Translations under genes and position numbers: made by a program
In this document: positions 56,061 to 63,733 of the stretch, piece by piece
How positions within the stretch are numbered: the first letter of the stretch is position 1
How the letters are laid out: each line of letters begins with the position of its first letter
The notes under the pieces: model-generated
The model's database searches: none
Told to the model about the DNA's origin: nothing
The model's input: only the letters and a program-made list of their open reading frames with translations
DNA from: Acidobacteriota bacterium
GTDB lineage: Bacteria > Acidobacteriota > Terriglobia > Terriglobales > Acidobacteriaceae
Direction: 5' to 3'
Assembly: GCA_003225075.1 (NCBI GenBank)
Contig: QIAP01000071.1
Coordinates: forward strand, 1-63,733
DNA: 63,733 nt

Positions 56061-56426
56061 TTGGTGTGGACGCTTGCAACATCAGTTGGAGTCGTCCGAG
56101 TGTTGCTCTGCGTAATGGCAGCGCCAGCGTTAGCATGTCTATTGCCTGGACGCGCCCTCACGCCGCAAGAGCACGCCTGCTGCAAACGCATGGCTCGGCA
56201 GTGTGGGTCGATGAGGATGTCGTCCTCTCATTCGTGCTGCCAAATTGAGGTCCGGGCACAGACCTCGCTGGTGAAGACGTCGGCGCCATCAGTGAATCCC
56301 CAGCTCCACGCAATTGCCAGTTACCAAGCCGCGTCCGAATCGCCGAATGCCTACAATGCAGATCCTCTGAATCCCATCCACCCGCCGCCGCGATCCTCGC
56401 CCAGCTCAACCATCCTGAGAATCTAA
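56061..56426 (+). CDS. Small secreted Cys-rich protein
   Basis: About 121 residues with a TTG or GTG start. Signal-like segment (LATSVGVVRVLLCVMAAPAL, then AC). The mature part contains HACCKRMARQCGSM and SSHSCCQ, i.e. paired and single Cys with Met and His, a composition that fits soft-metal binding. The rest is Pro/Ser-rich and probably disordered. I recall similar small proteins in acidobacteria but cannot name a family. It is followed 60 bases on by the outer-membrane gene; with the HMA and MerT-like genes it looks like one operon. Start codon is uncertain. Confidence 0.55.
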   Translation: MVWTLATSVGVVRVLLCVMAAPALACLLPGRALTPQEHACCKRMARQCGSMRMSSSHSCCQIEVRAQTSLVKTSAPSVNPQLHAIASYQAASESPNAYNADPLNPIHPPPRSSPSSTILRI

Positions 56427-56484
56427 GCCCGTTCTCTATACGGAAGCGGCAGTCGTGTGTTTACCGACATAACAGGAGAGAACT

Positions 56485-57329
56485 ATGCGCACTCATGTGC
56501 TTTTATTCGCCTTATTGCTGGGGACCGGCGCGGAAGCATTCGCTTCCGGTCATGGCCCCGTTTTCGGCTTTGCCACACCGGTGAATTCGCAGGGGGAGTG
56601 GAGTTTCGACGCCGGAATGTTCGGGCGGAATGCTACGTTCGGCTCGCAGCTCACGGCGCGGACGATGGCGAGTTACGGCTTCACGCCCCACCTTCAGTTT
56701 TCATTGATCGCCCCCGCACTCGCGCAGCAAGGATCGTTGCCGATGACCATGATGTCGGGCGGAGGCGAGTTCCAAACCAATTTGGCGTGGCGTTTTCATC
56801 ATCAGCCGAATGCGATTGGAAGCCGCTTCGAAAGCACGGCTTCGGTCGGTCTGGTGGTGCCGGGCCCCAGGACAATTTCGGAATGTTTCGCGGCATGCGT
56901 TTGGCGCCGGGCGTAAGCAGTTGGATTGCTACAGGCGTCGCCTCGCGCAGTCATTACCTGTGGATCGGAGGTGGGCTTATGCGATTCGCGGAATCGCAGG
57001 GAGATCGCCGCCCGAACGTGTACTCAACCAGCTTCGTCTATGGGTACCGGCCACATGCCTGGCGCAACGATCGGCCGTGGGATTGGCGTTTGTTCGCCGA
57101 GTTTAGCGGCGAGTACGTAGGGCTGATGGAGCGGGCAGGAGCGTTGATGCCCGGCTCCGACGCCAGTCAGATTTTCGGCGGGCCGACGGTGCTGGGCATT
57201 TACAAATACTTTGCAATCTCCGGTGGCGCGCAGTTTCCGATTTATCGAGATATGGGGCGGCTGTATCCGCGTGAACGCGTGCGGTTCGCCATTAACGTCA
57301 GTTATTTCCTTTTCTCACATTCGCATTGA
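56485..57329 (+). pseudogene. Outer-membrane beta-barrel protein, frameshifted
   Basis: ATG with AGGAGAG upstream and a signal peptide (MRTHVLLFALLLGTGAEAFA). Beta-rich barrel of about 280 residues if a single frameshift is repaired: the first frame runs to 'SVGLVVPGP' and the other continues 'QDNFGMFRGMRLAPGVSSW' to 'INVSYFLFSHSH'. One C is missing in a CCCC run at 56865-56868. Strand pattern and terminal Phe are as in outer-membrane proteins, and the overall design is like the barrel at 7.1 kb. Probable role: metal or solute passage in the locus. Whether truly broken is unclear. Confidence 0.65.
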
Positions 57330-57338
57330 GGTGAATTT

Positions 57339-57758
57339 ATGAAAAGAATTTTGATTTGCGCATTCATTACTTTGACCTTGGCAGTTTCGGCACAGGCGGA
57401 ACTGCGCCGGGTCGAAATGAAAGTCTTTGGCATGGATTGAGGAGTCTGCGCCCACGCCGTGCGCGTGGCGCTGAAGAATATCAGCGGTACAGATACCGTT
57501 GATGTAAGCCTGAGCAAAGGCGAAGCCGTCGTGACTCTCAAACCGGCTAATGCGGTAAAGTACGAACAACTGTTGCGTGCAATCGAAAAGAATGGGTTTG
57601 TGGTGAAAGGCTCGAAGGTCGTTGCCGACGGCAGCGTAAGCGCGAGTGACGGCGTGACTAACCTTGGCGTCAGCAGCAGCAACGAGCGGCTGAAGCTTGA
57701 ACCCGCGGACGCGAATGTTTCCGCGGCAACCGGACTGTCAGGGAAACTGTCGAAGTGA
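57339..57758 (+). CDS. MerP-like periplasmic HMA protein, candidate selenoprotein
   Basis: About 139 residues if the TGA at 57438-57440 is read through. GAGGTG precedes the ATG; signal peptide KRILICAFITLTLAVSAQA, then the HMA fold. The metal motif, normally GMxCxxC, reads GMD-(TGA)-GVCAHAVRVAL, so the TGA replaces exactly the first metal-binding Cys. The frame is open on both sides and ends in TGA at 57756. The rest (DTVDVSLSKGEAVVTLKPAN, then LLRAIEKNGFVVKG) is a normal HMA domain. A GC-rich hairpin with apical loop CGUGC follows the TGA. Alternatively a point mutation TGC/TGT to TGA made it a pseudogene. MerT-like gene is 77 bases downstream. Confidence 0.6.
57438..57471 (+). promoter_or_regulatory. 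Candidate bacterial SECIS: TGA plus hairpin
   Basis: TGA at 57438; seven bases on, a nine-pair stem (GCGCCCACGC / GCGTGGCGC, one bulged C) closes a five-base loop CGTGC at 57458-57462. The apical loop is 18-22 bases after the TGA and has G in its first two positions, as bacterial SECIS rules require. GC-rich coding sequence can make such stems by chance. Confidence 0.45.
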
Positions 57759-57835
57759 TCGGCACCATCCCGGAAGTTCCCAAAGGAAAAACTCCGGAAG
57801 TATTAAGGTATGACTCCATCGTGGAAAAGTGAACT

Positions 57836-58256
57836 ATGCCCGTGACAGCGGCGCCCAATCGCCAGAACTTCTGGTTGCAATATCTTTCCCTTTTTTCATC
57901 GCTGGGCACGCTGTTGTGCTGTGCTCTGCCGTCATTGCTGGTGTTGTTTGGGCTGGGCGCCACTGTGGGCTCGCTGCTAACGGCGGTGCCGTGGCTGGTC
58001 AGCCTTTCGCATCACAAGAATTGGGTGTTTACGGTTGCCGGTGTACTGATTGGCGCTAATGTTCTGTATGTGCATGTAGTCGCGCCACGCTTGAGAGTGA
58101 GCACCCTTACCTGCGAGCAGCGCGATGATTCCTGCACCAGAGCCGCCCCATTTCAGCATTGTCGTTCTATGGATTTCGGTCGCGATTTACGCTATCGGGT
58201 TTTTCGTGGCCTATGTGCTGGGGCCGACTCTTACGTGGCTCGACAGATCGGGTTAG
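57836..58256 (+). pseudogene. MerT-like membrane protein, frameshifted
   Basis: First frame: MPVTAAPNRQNFWLQYLSLF then SSLGTLLCCALPSLLVLFGL, a helix with a vicinal Cys pair as in MerT helix 1; then a second helix (NWVFTVAGVLIGANVLYV) and a loop with two Cys (LTCEQRDDSC). The third helix (IVVLWISVAIYAIGFFVAYV) is in another frame, ending LGPTLTWLDRSG at 58256. One extra C in the run at about 58144-58150 accounts for this. The design (Cys pair in helix 1, two Cys in the loop, three helices, downstream of a MerP-like gene) strongly recalls mercuric transporters. Gene is broken or mis-sequenced. Confidence 0.6.
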
Positions 58257-58365
58257 GACCTCGGGCTGCTAGCCGTTCTGGTGCTTTGCATTGATTTCCA
58301 TCGTGCATCACCGAAAAGATTCCCTCTTGACTTCGACGCCTCAAACAAGCCATGCTACAAGAAGT

Positions 58366-58397
58366 GTCACGAATCGTGACGTTAGCTACTAGCTAAC
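58366..58397. promoter_or_regulatory. Two perfect palindromes in tandem
   Basis: GTCACGA-A-TCGTGAC (58366-58380) is followed immediately by GTTAGCT-ACT-AGCTAAC (58381-58397). Each has 7-bp perfect arms. They lie in the 310-base gap between two convergent genes, not at an obvious promoter. Confidence 0.6.
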
Positions 58398-58569
58398 TCC
58401 TTTGTTCTCTAGATTTGCGCGGGGTCGCTCGGTAAAGTGATGATTCCAGTATATCGAGGTTAAAAAAAATGGGGTCGTCGAGTCGGAGAGTTCCATTTTG
58501 GGAAATTCGGGCCTCGAGACCCACCGAGAAGTGGAGCGACCTTGGAAGAGATGTGGAAGGGGAGAGTTG

Positions 58570-58907
58570 TTAACTTTCCAGCTTGAAAATCCTCTCCATC
58601 AAGAGCCATTTCTCTCCTAGCTTCGCCTCCGGCAGCGGTTGCTTAACTTTCACATGAGTTCTTCCCATTCCTGAACCTTGGGATTTTTCTGGTCGGCGCG
58701 CGCTTTTGCTTCGAAAGAGAAGTAGTCATTCACTTCCAGAATCATGAGCATTCGCGCTCCCATCAGGTAAATTTCCGCGTCCTCGACGCCGGATTCTTTT
58801 AAGCTGGCCGTGATCTCAGGCCAGATCTTCTGGTGGTATCTCTTGTACTCGGCGATCAATTGCGGGTCGTCTTTTAGGTCCTGGGTAAGGCAGTAGCGCT
58901 GGTTCAT
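58570..58907 (-). pseudogene. rhaM: L-rhamnose mutarotase, frameshifted
   Basis: MNQRYCLTQDLKDDPQLIAEYKRYHQKIWPEI-type start (cut here for length) and the active-site Tyr/His/Asp pattern of RhaM, which interconverts alpha- and beta-rhamnose. The frame stops after QEWEELM at 58650. In the next frame the normal end continues: KVKQPLPEAKLGEKW and LLMERIFKLES to the stop at 58570-58572. ATG-TGG-AAA has become ATG-TGA-AAG by loss of one G. The repaired length (about 112) fits the family. No other rhamnose genes are in the window. Confidence 0.8.
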
Positions 58908-59031
58908 TCGGCTTCACTCGAAACAATATCTAACACGCGACTGCCGCCGCTCCGTAGCCTCGCGGCGCAAAATAAAAACGTAAGCATGACAAATCAGGGG
59001 AACCACGAACGCTTTCTGGATATTCGTGGCA

Positions 59032-60126
59032 TCATTGGTTGCGTCCTCTTTTTGAAGAATTCTCTAGAGTTCGCTGGCCACCGCGTTCCAGAAAATGGGT
59101 ATCACCAGCCTCTCTCAGTTGGGCTGCTGCAATTTCCGGCGTGATGTCGCGCTGGGGTGTAGCTAACATTTCATATCCCACCATAAACTTGGGGATTGTC
59201 GCCGAGCGAAGTAGTGGCGGAAAGTAGTGAGCGTGAAAATGCCACTCGGGATATGAGTCTCGGTCCGTGGGGCGCTGATGAAATCCCATGGAATAGGGGA
59301 AGGACGCCTGGAAGAGATTGTCATAGCGGATGGTCAGACGCTGCATGATGTCGGCTAGTTGGAGCGTCTCGCCTTGATCTAATTGTGCGATGCTGGCGAC
59401 ATGCCGCCGGCTCAACACCAGAGTTTCGAAAGGCCACACCGCCCAGTAGGGCACCAGGGCGACGAATCCCGGATTCATGTAGACGATACGGTCGAGGTGT
59501 TCCGTCTCAAGGTTCAGATATCGGCAAAGTAAGCATGTGCCATGACGTGCCAGGTAGTCGCGCTGCGCGAGTTGCTCGCGCTCCGGAAGATTGGGCATTT
59601 CGGCATTGGCCCAAATCTGGCAATGGGGATGCGGATTGCTCGCTCCCATCACTGCGCCCCGGTTTTCGAAGATCTGAACATGACGAATCCACGGGATCGA
59701 ACCGAGTTCGCGGTACTGCTTTGCCCAGACGTCAACCACCCGACGGACTTCTTCCAGCTTCATTCGCGGGATGGTCAAATCATGTCGCGGCGAGAAGCAA
59801 AGCACGCGACAGATTCCGCGCTCGGTGCGGGCAACAATCAGGCCGTCTTCATCCCTTTCATTGTGTGGTGCATCGGGCAATAGCGCGGGGAAGTCATTAT
59901 CGAACACGAATGTACTGCTGTACGCCGGATTGCGATTTCCGTTGGCGCGTGAGTTCCCCGGACACAGATAGCATTTTGGATCGTAGGCAGACTGCTTTTC
60001 GAGCGAAGGCTTTTCCACCTGACCTTGCCACGGACGCTTCGCGCGATGCGGAGAGACAAGAACCCACTCCCGGGTCAAGGGATTGAACCGGCGGTGCGGA
60101 GTTTCCTCGAGCTTCTCTGGGCTCAT
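59032..60126 (-). CDS. galT: Galactose-1-phosphate uridylyltransferase
   Basis: About 364 residues from the ATG at 60126, which overlaps the galK stop (ATGA); the frame's longer extension lies inside galK. GalT exchanges UMP between UDP-glucose and galactose-1-phosphate (Leloir pathway). HIT-type fold: '[19 protein letters not shown]', Zn-binding '[13 protein letters not shown]', active-site '[11 protein letters not shown]' (HPHxQ with the uridylylated His), and C-terminal '[20 protein letters not shown]'. Second CxxC in 'GTCLLCRYL'. Length and motifs are normal. Confidence 0.95.
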   Translation of the reverse strand: MSPEKLEETPHRRFNPLTREWVLVSPHRAKRPWQGQVEKPSLEKQSAYDPKCYLCPGNSRANGNRNPAYSSTFVFDNDFPALLPDAPHNERDEDGLIVARTERGICRVLCFSPRHDLTIPRMKLEEVRRVVDVWAKQYRELGSIPWIRHVQIFENRGAVMGASNPHPHCQIWANAEMPNLPEREQLAQRDYLARHGTCLLCRYLNLETEHLDRIVYMNPGFVALVPYWAVWPFETLVLSRRHVASIAQLDQGETLQLADIMQRLTIRYDNLFQASFPYSMGFHQRPTDRDSYPEWHFHAHYFPPLLRSATIPKFMVGYEMLATPQRDITPEIAAAQLREAGDTHFLERGGQRTLENSSKRGRNQ

Positions 60127-61304
60127 GTGGTCTCTTTGAATTCCATCTCCGGTGTAACTAGGCCAGCGCCGTCGGCAGCCGAGCAGACATAGATCTGCGG
60201 CTTCAGTCCGGTACCGTTCTCGTAGGCTTTGGCAACCTGTCGCCGAAATTTCTCCGCGTGCTGCTTGTCCACCAGGTTGATAGTGCAGCCGCCAAAGCCA
60301 CCTCCGGTCATGCGCGCGCCGTAAGCGCCTCTTTGCCCGCTGGCGAGTTGGACCATCAAATCGAGCTCGGGACAGCTTACTTCGTAAACATCGCGCAGGC
60401 TGTGATGCGATTGGGCCATCCGCTTGCCAAATTCTTCGAGGTCTCCGGCGCGAAGTGCTGCTGCGGCCTCGAGGGTACGTGCATTCTCGGAAACAACGTG
60501 CTGCGCTCTGCGCCAAATGGTTTCCGGAAGCAGCGCGCGATGACGCTCAAGCTGTTCCGGGTTAAGGTCGCGAAGGGCGCGGATGCCGGGCACAGCCTCA
60601 GAAAGGCGGCGCACCGCTTCCTCACATTCCGCCCGTCTCCGGTTGTATTCGCTGGAGGCCAATTCATGTTTCACCATCGTGTTGCAGATCACCAGGCAGA
60701 CGAAGTCCGGAATCGAAAGCAGTTCGTAGTCAAGCGATCGGCAATCCAGAATCAAGGCGTGACCGGCCCGACCATGAAGCGAAACAAACTGGTCCATGAC
60801 ACCGCAGCGCGCGCCGACGAATTCATTCTCTGCTTCCTGGCAAAGCCTGGCTACTTGCACCCGGTCAATGGAGCAACCCGAAACGCTGAGGAGGGCATAA
60901 GCGGTGGCAACTTCAATGGCCGCAGAGGAACTCAGGCCGGCGCCTATCGGAACCTCGCCGTGGATCAGCAGGTTCGTGCCCTGAAGGTGGAAGCCGGCTC
61001 GCTGGAGATGCACGGCAACTCCCACCGGATAATCGCTCCAGGTTTGAGACCGACTTATGCTATCGCTGCTTAATTCAATTTCGCAGGTTTCGTGAAAATC
61101 CTCGGAGTGAACTACCAAGCGGTGATCCGGTCTGCGATTAGCGGCGACCAGGCAATGGAAGTCGATTGCCGCGGGGAGTACGAAGCCCTCATTGTAGTCG
61201 GTATGCTCGCCAATCAGGTTGACCCTGCCCGGGGCACGGTAAAAACGTGCGTCGGCTCCAAAGCGCACGCGGAATCGTTCACCTAGGCTGAGCGGTCTGT
61301 CCAT
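60123..61304 (-). CDS. galK: Galactokinase
   Basis: About 393 residues from the ATG at 61304 ([16 protein letters not shown]); the longer frame lacks a binding site. GHMP kinase: signature [23 protein letters not shown] loop '[21 protein letters not shown]', and C-terminal '[18 protein letters not shown]'. It phosphorylates galactose at C1. Overlaps galT by four bases. Confidence 0.95.
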   Translation of the reverse strand: MDRPLSLGERFRVRFGADARFYRAPGRVNLIGEHTDYNEGFVLPAAIDFHCLVAANRRPDHRLVVHSEDFHETCEIELSSDSISRSQTWSDYPVGVAVHLQRAGFHLQGTNLLIHGEVPIGAGLSSSAAIEVATAYALLSVSGCSIDRVQVARLCQEAENEFVGARCGVMDQFVSLHGRAGHALILDCRSLDYELLSIPDFVCLVICNTMVKHELASSEYNRRRAECEEAVRRLSEAVPGIRALRDLNPEQLERHRALLPETIWRRAQHVVSENARTLEAAAALRAGDLEEFGKRMAQSHHSLRDVYEVSCPELDLMVQLASGQRGAYGARMTGGGFGGCTINLVDKQHAEKFRRQVAKAYENGTGLKPQIYVCSAADGAGLVTPEMEFKETT

Positions 61305-61362
61305 TCTGTTCCGGGCCGGCCTATTTGTACTGGATCGAAGGGGGAGGCGCAACCTCTTGACG

Positions 61363-61602
61363 CTATTTCTTGAGTGACAATTCGGAAGAGCGAGCGGCAT
61401 GCTCGCGTTTTGCGCTGCGCATACCGCGTTTGCCGAGCAGAAACATCCCGAGCCCGAATACCAGCAGCACTGTGCCCCACTGCAAATTAATGTTGATGCC
61501 GAGTGACTGCCGGTATCGCGAGGGATCTCCGAGTAGACCGTATGCGGCCAGAATGCACCCCAGCACGGAGAATAAGATTCCGATCGGAAGGCGAATGTCC
61601 AT
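61363..61602 (-). CDS. Small two-helix membrane protein after the symporter
   Basis: 79 residues from the ATG at 61602 with AGGAG nine bases before; the start is 12 bases after the symporter stop. Two helices (LPIGILFSVLGCILAAYGLL; NLQWGTVLLVFGLGMFLLGK) and a basic tail (RGMRSAKREHAARSS). Similar small proteins are often found directly after SSS sugar symporters in acidobacterial genomes (my recollection). It could be an accessory subunit of the transporter. No named family. Confidence 0.75.
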   Translation of the reverse strand: MDIRLPIGILFSVLGCILAAYGLLGDPSRYRQSLGININLQWGTVLLVFGLGMFLLGKRGMRSAKREHAARSSELSLKK

Positions 61603-61613
61603 GCAGGCTGCTC

Positions 61614-63389
61614 CTACCAGAAGATGAAATTCAACAAAGCTGTGCCCACAAGCACAATGAGCGCGAGCGAAGCGGGCTTCAAATACCAGGCCATAGACTC
61701 CTCTTTGGGTCGCGGTGTCAGAGAGTAGACCAAACCGACGAGCTTGCTTTCCTCTGGAGCTTTGGTCAAGAGACTGACGAAGATGGTGACGAGGAAACAA
61801 GTTGTCCAGGCAAAAATCGCAGTCCAGAAATTTTGTGCCATCTCGCTGGGGTAAGTGTGCAGCACGGCCATCCAACCGCCCTTGATGCCTGGGACCGCTC
61901 CCGCGGGGAGAGTGAGAGAGTGGTGCACAGCTGCCGCGGTGGTTCCGGCGAGCAGCCCGGAAAAGGCCGCGTGACCCGTGGTTCGCTTCCAGAACATGCC
62001 GAGTAGAAAGGTCGCAAACAGCGGAGCGTTCACGAAGGCAAAAACGAGTTGCAACATGTCCATGATGTTATTAAAGCGGTTCGCCATGTACGCCGCGGCC
62101 ACAGAAAAGGCGATGCCGAAGACTGTCGCGGCGCGACCCATCCAGAGATAATGCTGATCAGTTGCATTTGGCCGGATATAAGACTGGTAGATGTCGTAAG
62201 TCCAGACAGTGTTGAATGCGGTGACATTTCCTGCCATACCCGACATGAAACTTGCCAGAAGTGCGGTGATGCCAAGTCCCAGCATGCCGGACGGGAAATA
62301 GTGAAGCAGCATACTGGGGATCGCCAGGTCATAGTCGAGTTGAGCGACTCCGTTTTTATCAATTACCGGGGCGCCCGTGGTCGCGTCCATCTTGTAGGGG
62401 ATGAGCCCATGAGCGGGGGACACTGCGGCGGCGGCGGAGGTCTTTGTCGCCGACGGACTGGGGAGCGCCACGGCGATGATGCCGGGCAAAATCACAAGGA
62501 AGGGAAAAAGCATTTTTGGAAACGCGCCAATCAGCGGCGTCCTGCGAGCGGCGCTCATGGAGTTGGCCGCCATGGCGCGCTGCACGACCAGGAAGTCCGT
62601 ACACCAATAGCCGAACGACAAAACGAATCCGAGTCCCATCACCAGGCCAAACCATTCCACGCCTAGCCGATTGGTCGCCGGACTTCCCATACCTGACCAC
62701 GAATGCGTAAAGCTCGGGTCCAGTCGTGCCTTCAGTCCAGCCCAGCCGGCGATATTCCTCAGGCCCAGCCAACTCAGCGGCAAGAAACCCGCAACGATCA
62801 GGAAAAATTGCAATACTTCGTTGTAAATCGCACTGGTGAGCCCACCGAGCAGGATGTACACGAGCACGACTACCGCTGAAGTGAGAATGCCGATGTGGAA
62901 AAGCCATTGTGGACCCACTCCAACGTTGTGAAAGGGCTGGTCGAAGACATGCAGCGTCTGGATAAGCTTGGCCATGGCATACATCGAAATGCCAGAAGAG
63001 AAAACCGTCATGATGGCGAAAGAGATGGCGTTGAGTCCGCGGGTTTTTTCGTCGAAACGCAGCCGCAAATATTCCGGCACGGACCGCGCCCGCGATCCGT
63101 AGTAAAACGGCATCATAAAGATGCCGACGAACACCATGGCTGGAATGGCCCCAATCCAGTAGAAGTGGCTGGTGGCGATTCCGTACTTGGCGCCGGATGC
63201 GCCCATGCCAATTACTTCCTGCGCACCGAGATTGGCAGAAAGAAAAGCCAGCCCGCAGACCCACGCCGGGATGGCGCGTCCGGCGAGGAAAAAGTCGGTG
63301 CTTGTTTTCATCCGCCCTCGCAGGGCTACGCCGATGCCCAGGACGAAAACGAAATAAAGAAACAGAATGAGCCAGTCGATGCCTGTCAT
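61614..63389 (-). CDS. Sodium/sugar symporter (SSS family)
   Basis: 591 residues with about 14 helices. SSS (SLC5-like) signature elements: 'STDFFLAGRAIPAWVCGLAFLSANLGAQEVIGMGASGAKYG' spans helix 1, and 'VGPQWLFHIGILTSAVVVLVYILLGGLTSAIYNEVLQ' helices 4-5, cut here only by position. 'GYWCTDFLVVQRAMAA' is the conserved loop of SGLT-type sugar carriers. The start lies at 63389; the operon continues with the small membrane protein, galK and galT, so the substrate is very probably galactose or lactose-derived sugar. Confidence 0.9.
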   Translation of the reverse strand: MTGIDWLILFLYFVFVLGIGVALRGRMKTSTDFFLAGRAIPAWVCGLAFLSANLGAQEVIGMGASGAKYGIATSHFYWIGAIPAMVFVGIFMMPFYYGSRARSVPEYLRLRFDEKTRGLNAISFAIMTVFSSGISMYAMAKLIQTLHVFDQPFHNVGVGPQWLFHIGILTSAVVVLVYILLGGLTSAIYNEVLQFFLIVAGFLPLSWLGLRNIAGWAGLKARLDPSFTHSWSGMGSPATNRLGVEWFGLVMGLGFVLSFGYWCTDFLVVQRAMAANSMSAARRTPLIGAFPKMLFPFLVILPGIIAVALPSPSATKTSAAAAVSPAHGLIPYKMDATTGAPVIDKNGVAQLDYDLAIPSMLLHYFPSGMLGLGITALLASFMSGMAGNVTAFNTVWTYDIYQSYIRPNATDQHYLWMGRAATVFGIAFSVAAAYMANRFNNIMDMLQLVFAFVNAPLFATFLLGMFWKRTTGHAAFSGLLAGTTAAAVHHSLTLPAGAVPGIKGGWMAVLHTYPSEMAQNFWTAIFAWTTCFLVTIFVSLLTKAPEESKLVGLVYSLTPRPKEESMAWYLKPASLALIVLVGTALLNFIFW

Positions 63390-63556
63390 CTTGGGCCTGT
63401 CATCTTGGCAGAGAGCCTTTTTCTCTCTTTGTCAGGAGCGGGAAGCGCCTCGGGGTAGGCGCACGCGACTGCGAAAGAGCGAAGCGATGACCGCTACGCC
63501 GCCGTGAGGTTACATGAGCGAGCGGCGCTGCTGCAAGATGATTGTGATCATGTGTC

Positions 63557-63601
63557 GTTAGCACATGATATGTCCGGTTGTGATAGCACGTGATCTGTCC
63601 G
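63557..63601. repeat. Two direct repeats at a transposon end
   Basis: GTTAGCACATGATATGTCCG (63557-63576) and GATAGCACGTGATCTGTCCG (63582-63601) match at 16 of 20 positions and lie 25 bases apart. They directly precede the transposase start and look like subterminal transposase-binding sites of the left end. Confidence 0.6.
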
Positions 63602-63616
63602 CTTTTCTGGCGGTGA

Positions 63617-63651
63617 GGGTAAGAGAACATGGCAGGCATGTTCTCTTACCC
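63617..63651. promoter_or_regulatory. 15-bp perfect palindrome across the transposase start
   Basis: GGGTAAGAGAACATG-gcagg-CATGTTCTCTTACCC. Both arms contain a candidate ATG (63629 and 63638). In RNA this hairpin would cover the start codons. Confidence 0.65.
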
Positions 63652-63733
63652 GAAGGCCGCGATGGAGCGGGCGATGAAAGTACAGGAAGTGATTTTGCGG
63701 GCTATGGCGAGGAAGATCACGTGGTGGCAAGCA
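63629..63733 (+). CDS. Transposase, N-terminal end (runs off the window)
   Basis: Partial. From either ATG the sequence continues FSYPKAAMERAMKVQEVILR and AMARKITWWQA, the known N-terminal pattern of a helix-turn-helix transposase of the ISNCY/IS1202-like type (KITWWQAAEIIGIS in complete members). Only about 35 codons are in the window. Direct repeats lie upstream and a palindrome overlaps the start. Confidence 0.65.
   Translation, partial: MAGMFSYPKAAMERAMKVQEVILRAMARKITWWQA

Noticed and set aside
57459-57758. A 99-codon gene starting at the internal GTG
   Set aside because: It would begin in the middle of the HMA metal motif without a signal peptide or binding site; the upstream half is clearly the same gene.
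60127-60516. A 130-residue N-terminal extension of GalT
   Set aside because: It lies inside galK in another frame, has no GalT homology and the ATG at 60126 fits the galK overlap.
1-63733. CRISPR array
   Set aside because: No run of regularly spaced near-identical repeats was seen anywhere; the repeats noted are paired or dispersed.

Overview
The window looks like the chromosome of an acidobacterium (Acidobacteriota, Terriglobia/Koribacter-like). This is an inference from gene content: a GWxTD-domain protein, a carboxypeptidase-regulatory-like beta-rich protein, many Tat-type 'RRxFL' secreted oxidoreductases and TIM-barrel isomerases, and a PASTA-tailed FtsI. No rRNA or marker phylogeny was possible.

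Layout. 0.4-13 kb: envelope and stress genes (GWxTD protein, periplasmic adaptor plus ABC ATPase, outer-membrane protein, decayed arsenate reductase, DUF2383 four-helix protein, PilZ protein, a stand-alone penicillin-binding domain protein, cytochrome P460). 12.9-32.3 kb: one long minus-strand division and cell-wall (dcw) cluster in the order mraZ-rsmH-(51 aa)-ftsL-ftsI-murE-murF-mraY-murD-ftsW-murG-murC-(162 aa)-ftsQ-ftsA-ftsZ, driven by a promoter with three 10-bp-spaced GTGG boxes, the expected MraZ operator. Between ftsL and ftsI, on the opposite strand, sit two odd CCA-ending tRNA-like genes. The adjoining ftsI has lost its membrane-anchor segment through an out-of-frame internal deletion.

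33-40 kb: an alkaline-phosphatase-superfamily gene is split by a 4,364-bp element with 22-bp inverted ends and a TA duplication. The element carries a frameshifting IS5/IS427-type transposase plus a passenger operon (ECF sigma factor, two YCII proteins, a RibD-like reductase). Removing it in silico restores the host reading frame exactly. 40-55 kb: a peptidase, a seven-gene operon of two GMC dehydrogenase/subunit-3 pairs with three sugar isomerase-like proteins (probably periplasmic sugar or glycoside oxidation), an amine-oxidase-like flavoprotein, an orphan MacB-type permease, a molybdenum hydroxylase pair and a PfkB kinase.

56-58.3 kb: a putative metal-handling locus (Cys-rich secreted protein, outer-membrane protein, MerP-like HMA protein, MerT-like membrane protein). 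In the HMA protein the first Cys of the metal motif is an in-frame TGA followed by a SECIS-like hairpin, so it is a candidate selenoprotein. 58.5-63.4 kb: rhamnose mutarotase, galT, galK, a small membrane protein and a sodium/sugar symporter (galactose use). The last 200 bp are the start of another transposon.

Several genes (arsC, transposase, outer-membrane protein, merT-like, rhaM) carry single-base indels. Either this is a decaying strain or the assembly has indel errors; this is the main caveat for any 'broken gene' statement.
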